In this document: positions 1 through 6,066 of the stretch, piece after piece | Numbering within the stretch: the first letter of the stretch is position 1 | Layout of the letters: every line of letters starts with the position of its first letter | From: Treponema sp. | GTDB lineage: Bacteria; Spirochaetota; Spirochaetia; Treponematales; Breznakiellaceae | NCBI GenBank assembly: GCA_031284105.1 | Contig: JAITAN010000030.1 | Span: 1 to 11,334, forward strand | Reading direction: 5' to 3' | Length of the DNA: 11,334 bases | Position numbers and translations under genes: made by a program | The notes under the pieces: generated by a model | Told to the model about the DNA's origin: nothing | Databases searched by the model: none | The model's input: only the letters and a program-made list of their open reading frames with translations

Positions 1-207
1 AACAAAGGAGTACAAGGCTTACAGGAGATATGACCGGGACAAGGTTATTTAAAATGGTATTTTTTTACGCAATTATCCCCTGACGTATAACCAATCATAA
101 TCAGAGGTCAGACCTAACCTGTGTCAAGGGTCAGACATAGCCTATGCACCTCCCCTGCTGAGTGGACAGGAAGTTAAGCTCTATGATAAACCAAAGGAGC
201 GGGTATC
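1..207. other. Left-edge non-coding stretch with a short direct repeat
   Basis: No complete gene is visible. A reading frame open from base 2 to a TAA at 50-52 (residues TKEYKAYRRYDRDKVI) could be the tail of a plus-strand gene starting left of the window, but 16 codons are too few to judge. An imperfect 18-nt direct repeat lies at 106-123 and 129-146; both copies contain GGTCAGAC and then CTAACCT or ATAGCCT. It may mark the left end region of the IS remnant that follows, but no terminal inverted repeat could be matched on the right side. Confidence 0.3.
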
Positions 208-515
208 ATGGGAGAAAGAAGGGTTTTTATCGGAGAATGTAAGGAACGGCCGGTGGAAGTCGCCATGAAAAGGAATCGGAAGCAGTCGGAGATTGCCCGT
301 GAGTTTGGCATTAACGGGAATATGCTTGCACGGTGGAAACGGGAGATGAAGCAGGACCTATGAAAGCCTTCACCGGCAGAGGAAATGCCCGGGATAAAGA
401 GACGGTACGGCTGCGGAAGGAAATTGCCTGCCTACGGGAGACCGTGTGCAGCTCCGCTTCACTCGAAACCCTAAACAAAGCAATAGCCGTCTTCACTATA
501 GGGGATCCCCGGTAG
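208..515 (+). pseudogene. IS3-family transposase orfA, frameshifted
   Basis: An ATG at 208, preceded by AAAGGAG, opens a 51-codon frame ending at TGA 361-363. It contains KQSEIAREFGINGNMLARWK, a typical IS3 OrfA helix-turn-helix. The homology then continues in the -1 frame from about 354: MKAFTGRGNARDKE, a leucine-zipper-like stretch VRLRKEIACLRE, and the end motif LNKAIAVFT, with a stop at 513-515. About ten residues (VCSSASLET) between LRE and LNKAIAVF look foreign to the family. The most economical reading is one indel near 355-360 plus a small internal change. OrfA normally binds the IS ends; this copy is inactive. The family is recognised from memory of IS3 OrfA proteins, not from a search. 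Confidence 0.7.
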
Positions 516-529
516 CGGCGCATCTGTTC

Positions 530-604
530 ATGCGCCGGTATCAAGGACGGTATCCGGTTACGAAGACGGCCGGACAATTCGGGGTAAGCCGGAGCAGGTC
601 GCCC
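530..604 (+). pseudogene. IS3-family transposase orfB, N-terminal scrap
   Basis: From the ATG at 530 the frame reads MRRYQGRYPVTKTAGQFGVS followed by RSRS. This resembles the conserved start of IS3 OrfB proteins, where a variant of 'YPV..MA..FGVSRSGYY' is usual. After this point the frame stays open to 832 but no longer resembles a transposase. None of the DDE integrase domain (about 200 further residues) is present. The open tail up to 832 overlaps the promoter of the next gene and is not considered coding. Confidence 0.55.
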
Positions 605-764
605 ACCACACCGGAGGAAATTCCAATTCATGGAAACAGAAAACGGCAAACTGCGAAGGTTGTCAATGGTCCCTTGCCGACTTATACCGCAAGGGATAAG
701 TGCAAATTTTTTAATGACACATGCCGTTTTTCAGCTAGAATTTGGCATATCATGGTAGGCATAC

Positions 765-794
765 TTGACATATTTATACAAATATGTCAATATA
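765..794 (+). promoter_or_regulatory. Candidate promoter and palindromic operator of the substrate-binding gene
   Basis: TTGACATATTT at 765-775 and AAATATGTCAA at 780-790 form a perfect 11-bp inverted repeat around ATAC. The left arm begins with TTGACA, an exact sigma70 -35 hexamer; weak -10 candidates (CAATAT at 788-793 or AATATA at 789-794) lie 17-18 bp downstream, over the end of the right arm. A dimeric repressor on this palindrome would cover the promoter. The palindrome is seen directly; its use as an operator is inferred. It lies 38 bp before the start codon. Confidence 0.5.
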
Positions 795-828
795 GGCACG
801 ATTTATTTGATATAAAAGGAGGAGTCAA

Positions 829-1902
829 ATGAATAATAGAAGAGTTCCAGTACTAATGAGCGTATTAGGGTGCGCCGTTATGGTTTTTTGGGGCGGTTGT
901 ACCAAGAAAGCCGATAGAGCGACGGCAACCGAGTCTACGGCCGCAGCCGAGTCTACGGCGCAGCAAGCGGAGACTGCGGAGCAGACCGCTTCGCCGGTAC
1001 GTGTCGGCATTGCGAAGATCGTGCAGCACGAGGCGCTTGACGCATGTGAACAAGGCGTGCAGGATGCGCTCAAAGCGCGCGGCATCAACGCAATAATTGA
1101 TGTACAGAACGCGAATGGCGATGTAAACACCGCGGCTCAGATTGCCAATAAATTTAAGAATGATAAAGTTGATATTGCGGTAGGCATCGCTACTCCGATG
1201 GCTCAGGCGCTGGTAAACGCTCTTCCCGCTACGCCTGTTGTATTTGCCGCTGTAACTGATCCGGTGGCCGCGAAGCTCGTTGCCACTTTGGAGCATGGGG
1301 ACGCGTATGTTACGGGACTTTCGGACGCTATTCCTACGGCTGATCATATTGCTTTGTTCAAAGAAATTGCCGGTATAAAGACATTGGGTTATATTTACAC
1401 CAGCTCTGAGGCGAATTCAATTTCCGCGCTCACCATTGTGGAGGAAGCCTGCAAAGTGCAGGGGATCGCTCTGGTAACGCAATCTATTAACAATTCATCG
1501 GAGCTTAGACAGGCAGCCGAAGCTATTGTAAATCGTGTAGACGGTATTTACCTTACCACCGATAATACGGTGTACTCCGCGCTTCCCGCGCTTATTCAAG
1601 TGTTCGGCAATGCGAAAAAGCCCCTTTTTTCAGGCGATGTTACCTCAGTATTCGATGGCGGCAGTATGATAGCGTCCGGTTTCAACTATTATAAAGCCGG
1701 CGTTGCAAGCGGAAATATTGCTGCGGATATCATTGATGGGAAAAAAGCTTCCGAAATTCCGGTTAAATTTCTCTCGGAGCCGTCTGAGTCCGACCTGCTC
1801 TTTGATCTTGATGCCGCGAAGAACTGCGGTATTACAATTCCTCAGAAGTATTTGGATCAGGCGAACTATATTTTTGAAAACGGAACATTGACAAGCAGAT
1901 AA
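829..1902 (+). CDS. ABC transporter substrate-binding lipoprotein, TrpX/ABC_sub_bind family
   Basis: The 357-residue product is a periplasmic, lipid-anchored solute-binding protein of the ABC_sub_bind (DUF534, TrpX-like) family. Some members are linked to tryptophan or other aromatic amino acid uptake; the ligand here cannot be told from sequence. The signal peptide ends in the lipobox FWGGC with Cys24 as the lipid-bearing residue. An Ala/Thr/Glu-rich linker (about 30-55) follows. The two-lobed fold starts at VRVGIAKIVQHEALDA (about 57-72), with the family motifs DIAVGIATPMAQAL, TPVVFAAVTDPVAA, VDGIYLTTDN and PLFSGD. The start is supported by AAAAGGAGGAG at 815-824, with AGGAGG 6 nt before the ATG. 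Family members normally sit beside permease and ATPase genes; here a terminator follows directly, so the partners, if any, are elsewhere. Family assignment is confident, substrate is not. Confidence 0.88.
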   Translation: MNNRRVPVLMSVLGCAVMVFWGGCTKKADRATATESTAAAESTAQQAETAEQTASPVRVGIAKIVQHEALDACEQGVQDALKARGINAIIDVQNANGDVNTAAQIANKFKNDKVDIAVGIATPMAQALVNALPATPVVFAAVTDPVAAKLVATLEHGDAYVTGLSDAIPTADHIALFKEIAGIKTLGYIYTSSEANSISALTIVEEACKVQGIALVTQSINNSSELRQAAEAIVNRVDGIYLTTDNTVYSALPALIQVFGNAKKPLFSGDVTSVFDGGSMIASGFNYYKAGVASGNIAADIIDGKKASEIPVKFLSEPSESDLLFDLDAAKNCGITIPQKYLDQANYIFENGTLTSR

Positions 1903-1940
1903 GCCTGAAGGTAAAGGCATTCGGATTGTTTCATGTGAGT

Positions 1941-1975
1941 CGGGCGGGAGCGTTATCCCGCCCGTTTTGTTTGTT
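1941..1975 (+). terminator. Intrinsic terminator after the substrate-binding gene
   Basis: CGGGCGGGA (1941-1949) and TCCCGCCCG (1956-1964) form a perfect 9-bp GC-rich stem with a six-base loop, followed directly by TTTTGTTTGTT. It lies 38 bp after the stop codon at 1902. The T-rich tail is only on the plus-strand side, so it terminates rightward transcription and leaves the upstream gene monocistronic. Confidence 0.9.
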
Positions 1976-2053
1976 AGGTAACGCAAATGCCCCATGAACA
2001 ATGCGACACGTACACGATGCGTTTAGCGTGAAAAGGTTTATACGGGATGGGCA

Positions 2054-2331
2054 ATGAAGAACAGGCAAAAGCTACTTGTAAGCGTGGGATTAATGGCGAT
2101 GCTTTCCGCTGCATGTACGCCACCCGCCGACGGGAAGAAAACGACATTTGACCGGCAGCGATCCCGTGTATTTTTGCGGAATTGTTGGGTAGGGCGCTCA
2201 TCGGTGCAAACGCTATTACGGGAGTGGAAACTATTTCTCCAGTTCACGAGCATAGCGCTGGAGCGCTTGAAAGAACACCAGAGGCAAGTCCGGTGATTGT
2301 CGATACGCTCCGCAGTAGGGCTATGAAATAG
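2054..2331 (+). pseudogene. Decayed small lipoprotein-like gene
   Basis: An ATG at 2054 opens with a clear bacterial lipoprotein signal: MKNRQKLLVSVGLMAMLSAAC, lipobox LSAAC, Cys21, then TPPADGKK. After about residue 32 the 80-codon frame (ending 2296) becomes Arg/Trp-rich and unlike a protein. More natural sequence appears in the other two frames: LTGSDPVYFCGIVG in the frame of 2145, ending at TAG 2190-2192, then GRALIGANAITGVETISPVH and onward in the frame of 2188, ending at TAG 2329-2331. The simplest reading is one short gene broken by at least two indels. I do not recognise the product. No good ribosome binding site precedes the ATG. An expressed 80-residue lipoprotein from 2054-2296 is the alternative. 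Confidence 0.4.
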
Positions 2332-2426
2332 TAAGCGTCAGTCGTCTTGCCGAAAGAAAAGGCGTTAGGAAGCCGGTACAATTTACAACAGATTCCAAAA
2401 ATCATATCTACAATAGGGGGCGGGAT
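2332..2426. other. Convergent gap after fliI
   Basis: This 95-bp gap separates the decayed lipoprotein gene from the fliI stop codon. I see no hairpin with a T-tract for the flagellar operon on the minus strand, and no gene. The expected next flagellar gene, fliJ, is not here. Confidence 0.4.
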
Positions 2427-3791
2427 TCATTCTTCCGTGTCCGTAGAGACTGTTTCCGGGAGCAGTTCTTCTTCCGGTATTGTTACGCCCGCAAGTTCTC
2501 CGAGCTTTAAGAGCGTATCACGGAGAGCGGCTTTTTCGCCAATACTCTGAATAAGAAAATTTTCTATGCTCTCATGTTTGGCAATGGCATTATCTATGGC
2601 CGCATTGGTACCGGTATGATACGCGCCGACATTAATGAGCTTCTCGTTCTCATCGTAGATAGCCATGAGACGCCTGATGATTCCGACCGCTTCTTGGGTT
2701 ACTTGTCCCGACACATCCTTTTCTAATCGGGAAACGCTTCTGAGCACATCGATAGCCGGATAATGATAATGCTGGGCAAGCTTCCTTGAAAGCACGATAT
2801 GACCGTCCAGTATACCGCGTACTGTGTCTGCAACCGGTTCGTCCATATCATCACCGTCCACCAAAATGGTATAAAAACTCGTGATGCTGCCTTTCTCCGC
2901 CGCGCCGGAACGTTCAAGCAGTTTCGGCATCTGATCAAACATACTCGGCGGATAGCCGCGTGTAGCGGGCGGTTCACCGGTTGCAAGTCCGATTTCCCGC
3001 ATGGCGCGTGCAAAACGGGTGATCGAATCAAAGAGGAGCATGACGTTCTTACCCTTGTCCCGGAAGTATTCAGCAACGGCAGTAGCCGTGTACGCACCGC
3101 GTAGTCGTGAAAGGGGAGGCGAATTAGAGGGAGTTACCACAAGCACGCTTCTTTTAAGACCTTCTTCACCAAGGTCTTTTTCAATAAAGTCGTTTACCTC
3201 ACGACCGCGCTCCCCGATAAGGGCCACTACGTTGACATCTGCGTTGGTATTGCGGGCTATCATACCGAGCAGGGTCGATTTTCCAACGCCTGATCCTGCA
3301 AATATACCGATCCGCTGTCCGCGCCCAACTGCAAGCATACTGTCTATCGCTCGCACGCCGGTGGCAATACGCTGCGTTACTCGCGTCCGTTTCAGCGGAT
3401 CAGGCGGGTTTGCCATGACGGGATATCGGGTACCGCTTTCAATTTCACCCTTGTCATCGGCAGCCCTTCCCCGCGCATCCAACACCCGCCCAAGCAGCTT
3501 ATCCGAGACCGCAATATCAAGACAGGCGCCGGAAGCAACCACACGGTCGCCTACCCGTATGCCGCTCGTCTCCGAGTACGCCATAAGCTGGACGGTTTCG
3601 GCACACAGCCCTACCACTTCGGCTTGCAAATATATTCCATTAGCGCTTTCTATGCGGCACATCTCTCCGATAATAGCAGACGGACCAATGCTTTCAATCA
3701 AAAGTCCCTGTACCTTAGAGATACGTCCTACACATTTAATAGGATCAACGTTATCTGCCGTTTTTAAGTATTTGTCAAGAATAGTTTCCAT
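2427..3791 (-). CDS. fliI: Flagellar export ATPase FliI
   Basis: The 454-residue protein is the hexameric ATPase at the cytoplasmic base of the flagellar type III export apparatus, where it releases substrates from chaperones and feeds them to the export gate. Domains in order are an N-terminal beta-barrel region (to about 100) and the F1-beta-like core with Walker A GSGVGKST (166-173), the catalytic-glutamate segment LIGERGRE (191-198, Glu194) and Walker B VMLLFD (250-255). The family signature ATRGYPPSMFDQMPKLLERSG follows at about 276-296, and then a helical C-terminus. Full family length. The start ATG lies 12 bp after the fliH stop; the AAGGA ribosome site overlaps the fliH stop codon, so the two are tightly coupled. 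It is the last flagellar gene of the cluster in this window. The related type III secretion ATPase is excluded by the flagellar context. Confidence 0.97.
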   Translation of the reverse strand: METILDKYLKTADNVDPIKCVGRISKVQGLLIESIGPSAIIGEMCRIESANGIYLQAEVVGLCAETVQLMAYSETSGIRVGDRVVASGACLDIAVSDKLLGRVLDARGRAADDKGEIESGTRYPVMANPPDPLKRTRVTQRIATGVRAIDSMLAVGRGQRIGIFAGSGVGKSTLLGMIARNTNADVNVVALIGERGREVNDFIEKDLGEEGLKRSVLVVTPSNSPPLSRLRGAYTATAVAEYFRDKGKNVMLLFDSITRFARAMREIGLATGEPPATRGYPPSMFDQMPKLLERSGAAEKGSITSFYTILVDGDDMDEPVADTVRGILDGHIVLSRKLAQHYHYPAIDVLRSVSRLEKDVSGQVTQEAVGIIRRLMAIYDENEKLINVGAYHTGTNAAIDNAIAKHESIENFLIQSIGEKAALRDTLLKLGELAGVTIPEEELLPETVSTDTEE

Positions 3792-3803
3792 GTGAAGGAG
3801 TCC

Positions 3804-4763
3804 TTACTTATCCTCCTTCTCCGTCGGTGTTTTTGGTATGGATTTTATCGGCGACATTTCCAGAATTTTACTTTCCAGCTCGGCAAGTTGACTTGAAATA
3901 CGGGCGTCAATTTCACCGAAGTCTGTTTCAATGATACAACCTCCGGCATCAACGCTCGAATCTTCCTGCACCTGTATGGAAGCGGCGCCCTCAGCCATAC
4001 GGATAAAATCTTTGATATGTTCGGTGGTAAGTTTCACGTCAGCCATATTGACATGGATAATGATGGCCCCCCGGCCCTTGACTTTACGCAAAGCCTGCAC
4101 CACATTAGAGATAATCACCGTTTTCTGGGATTCGGAGATCACCTTTATCACTTTACGGGCAAGGAGCAACACCAAATCCACGATCTGCCCTTCGGTTTCA
4201 ACGAGAATTTCACCTCGCTTGTTCTGCGCCCGTTCAAGTACCGTTTGCGTCCGCTGAATTAGCCGTTCAACTTCCGCTTTGCCGGAGTTATATCCTTCTT
4301 CCCTGCCTGCCTGAAAGCCGGTATCTTTCGCTTCTTTTTTCTGATTCTCATACGCGGTACGGGCATCGGCTTCTATTTGTTTAGCTTTTTCCTGCACTTC
4401 CGCAATGATACGCTCGGCTTCGTCTTCTGCTTGCCGTTTTAAGACTTGAGCTTCTTCGGTCTTCCGCTTTATTTCCTGAAAGGCGACTTCTTTCGCTTCT
4501 TTGATGATATTGGCTGCATCGGCCTTGGCGGATAGTATGAGAGCTTCTTTTTCGGACTCCCACTGTACCTTAAACGACTCGGCTTCTTTTCGGAGATCTT
4601 CGATGCTTGGACCATCATAGGTCTCGTTGTTCTCGACTTTGTCCTCTTTCGATTCCTCGGTCGTAACAAGATGCGCCAATTCAGGGAACGCGTGAGGGGG
4701 TTCAAGCAAAATTTTCTCTTGAGTCGAAATAAGCTCATTATACCTAAAAACTGCTTTTGTCAA
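3804..4763 (-). CDS. fliH: Flagellar assembly protein FliH
   Basis: FliH binds the FliI ATPase N-terminus, holds it inactive and docks it to the C-ring. The protein is typical of the family in layout. A short N-terminal segment, (M)TKAVFRYNELIS, is followed by an acidic linker. A long Glu/Lys/Ala-rich coiled coil covers roughly residues 55-180 and includes a GFQAGREEGYNSG turn. The C-terminal globular domain contains IVDLVLLLARKVIKV and VDAGGCIIETDFGEIDARIS. I chose TTG at 4763 rather than ATG at 4769 because the ribosome site AAGAGG (4771-4776) is 7 nt from the TTG but only 1 nt from the ATG; TTG also gives the MTKAVFR start. The ATG reading (321 residues) remains possible, and an in-frame TAA just upstream rules out earlier starts. 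It is the least conserved flagellar protein here, so the call leans partly on position. Confidence 0.93.
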   Translation of the reverse strand: MTKAVFRYNELISTQEKILLEPPHAFPELAHLVTTEESKEDKVENNETYDGPSIEDLRKEAESFKVQWESEKEALILSAKADAANIIKEAKEVAFQEIKRKTEEAQVLKRQAEDEAERIIAEVQEKAKQIEADARTAYENQKKEAKDTGFQAGREEGYNSGKAEVERLIQRTQTVLERAQNKRGEILVETEGQIVDLVLLLARKVIKVISESQKTVIISNVVQALRKVKGRGAIIIHVNMADVKLTTEHIKDFIRMAEGAASIQVQEDSSVDAGGCIIETDFGEIDARISSQLAELESKILEMSPIKSIPKTPTEKEDK

Positions 4764-4769
4764 GATCAT

Positions 4770-4901
4770 ACCTCTTTTTTATAAGAATAGAACATCGCTT
4801 CGGGGGGTTGGCTTTGGAGAGAGCAGACAACCCGCCTTCTCCTCTAAATCTACAGAAAACAACCGTTTTTTATACCGTGAAGTATATCCTCCGACTTTCC
4901 T
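4770..4901 (-). other. fliG-fliH intercistronic gap
   Basis: At 132 bp this is longer than the fliH-fliI gap (12 bp) and fliE-fliF gap (36 bp). On the minus strand it has a possible weak hairpin GGGTTG/CAACCC with no T-tract, and AGAGGAG eight nt before a TTG that opens a 28-codon frame overlapping the fliH start. Neither is convincing. The likely fliH ribosome site is at its 3' end. Confidence 0.3.
4771..4776 (-). promoter_or_regulatory. Ribosome binding site that decides the fliH start
   Basis: On the minus strand the sequence reads AAGAGG, then T, then ATGATCTTG. The spacing is 1 nt to the ATG but 7 nt to the TTG, which favours translation from the TTG at 4763. Confidence 0.5.
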
Positions 4902-5954
4902 TTATACGACCAATTCGTCTTCACCGGCACGGGCAACCACGATCTCACCCGCATCTTCAAGCCTTCTGATGATAGATACGATCTTCTGCTGGGCTTCTTC
5001 AACGTCTTTCAGGCGTACGGGACCCATGAATTCCATATCTTCTTTGAGCATACCGGCGGCACGCTTACTCATATTCCTGAATATCTTGTCCTGGACCTCC
5101 TGGTCAACGGACTTGAGCGCCTTTGCCAGTTCCTGCCCATCCACTTCACGCATGACTTTCTGAATGGCTTTATCGTCAAGCATGACAATATCTTCAAACA
5201 CGAACATGCGTTTCTTGATTTCTTCGGCAAGTTCCGGATCGTCATCCTCAAGAGATTCGATAATCTGCTTCTCGGACGCGCGGTCAACAAGGTTGAGGAT
5301 TTCAACTATACTCGGTACGCCGCCTGCCGCGGTATAGTCTTCACTTGACAGGGTAGAGAGCTTCTTCTCAAGCACCCGCTCAACCTCACGCAGTACTTCC
5401 GGGCTGGTACGATCCATAGTTGCGATACGCCGCGCCACATCGCTTTGTACCTCATGCGGCAGATTTTGCAGAATAACGGATGCTTTGTTCGGTTCAAGGT
5501 ATGCGAGAATAAGGGCGATTGTCTGAGGATGTTCCTGCTGAATAAAGTTCAGGAGATGAGCCGGATCGGTACGCCTGATGAAATCAAAGGGACGTACCTG
5601 CAAACTCGATGTCAGCCTATTGATAATGTCAACGGCTTTCTGATTTCCCAAAGCTTTTTCGAGAAGTTCCCGCGCATAATCAATACCTCCTGTAGAAATG
5701 AACTGATTCGCCATCATCAATTCCTGGAACTCCTGTAGGATGGCGTCTTTCTGCGCCGGATCTATGGTCTCAAGACGGGCAATTTCAAAAGTAAGAGTCT
5801 CAATCTCATCTTCTCTGAGGTATTTAAATATTTCAGCAGAAATTTCCGAGCCTATGGTAACTAAAAAGATAGCGGCTTTTTGTCTTCCATTAAAGACTTT
5901 TTCGCTCTTTCTCTTACCACTATGCTCCGTACTTGTATCAACTATTTTTGCCAC
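4902..5954 (-). CDS. fliG: Flagellar motor switch protein FliG (FliG2-type by operon position)
   Basis: FliG forms the rotor ring between the MS ring and the C-ring and is the surface on which the stator acts. The 350-residue protein has all three domains: an N-terminal FliF-binding domain (about 20-115), a middle domain with the EHPQ motif (141-144), and a C-terminal torque domain after the MFVF hinge (250-253). Aligned by eye with E. coli FliG, the five torque-related charged residues are kept or replaced conservatively: Lys281, Arg298, Glu305, Asp306 and Arg314 match K264, R281, D288, D289 and R297. The start is GTG at 5954 with AGGAG 6 nt upstream. Spirochaetes carry two fliG genes; the copy between fliF and fliH is the one called FliG2 and is the main motor FliG. 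The FliG2 label is inferred from gene order. Confidence 0.97.
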   Translation of the reverse strand: MAKIVDTSTEHSGKRKSEKVFNGRQKAAIFLVTIGSEISAEIFKYLREDEIETLTFEIARLETIDPAQKDAILQEFQELMMANQFISTGGIDYARELLEKALGNQKAVDIINRLTSSLQVRPFDFIRRTDPAHLLNFIQQEHPQTIALILAYLEPNKASVILQNLPHEVQSDVARRIATMDRTSPEVLREVERVLEKKLSTLSSEDYTAAGGVPSIVEILNLVDRASEKQIIESLEDDDPELAEEIKKRMFVFEDIVMLDDKAIQKVMREVDGQELAKALKSVDQEVQDKIFRNMSKRAAGMLKEDMEFMGPVRLKDVEEAQQKIVSIIRRLEDAGEIVVARAGEDELVV

Positions 5955-6066
5955 GTATTACTCCTCTTAATTTCTACGGCGTTTGCCGACGGCCGTAATA
6001 TACCGGCAAAGCCCGCCGCGCACGATAAACGGACACGCAGTATATCGCACCAAACGCCGGTTCGCA
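5955..6066 (-). other. fliF-fliG intercistronic gap with a long-range inverted repeat
   Basis: CGGCGTTTG at 5977-5985 and CAAACGCCG at 6051-6059 are perfect 9-bp inverted arms, 65 nt apart. The RNA could fold into a large stem between the fliF stop and the fliG ribosome site, and so affect processing or fliG translation. No T-tract follows, so it is not an intrinsic terminator. No promoter is evident. Confidence 0.4.

Larger units (their letters stand above)
208..604 (+). mobile_element. Decayed IS3-family insertion sequence remnant
   Basis: This stretch keeps the recognisable start of an IS3-type element: a small orfA with a helix-turn-helix, followed in another frame by the first codons of orfB. 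IS3 elements normally make OrfA and an OrfAB fusion by programmed frameshifting. Here orfA is itself broken, and orfB stops resembling a transposase after about 25 codons, so the DDE catalytic core is absent. The element cannot encode a transposase. Its outer limits are uncertain because no terminal inverted repeats or target-site duplication could be paired confidently. Confidence 0.7.

Noticed and set aside
661..671. TGTCAATGGTC as the right-hand mate of TGTCAAGGGTC at 122-132
   Set aside because: It is a direct, not inverted, short match, too weak to define an IS end or target duplication.
605..832. Continuation of the orfB frame to 832
   Set aside because: It no longer resembles transposase, crosses the palindromic promoter and ends in the start codon region of the next gene.
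2347..2550. 67-codon plus-strand frame over the fliI 3' end
   Set aside because: It lies mostly antisense to fliI codons, is very Ser-rich and has no ribosome site.
3001..3795. 264-codon plus-strand open frame
   Set aside because: It is the shadow of fliI, which has all ATPase motifs on the other strand; the product is Ser/Arg/Pro-rich and unlike a protein.
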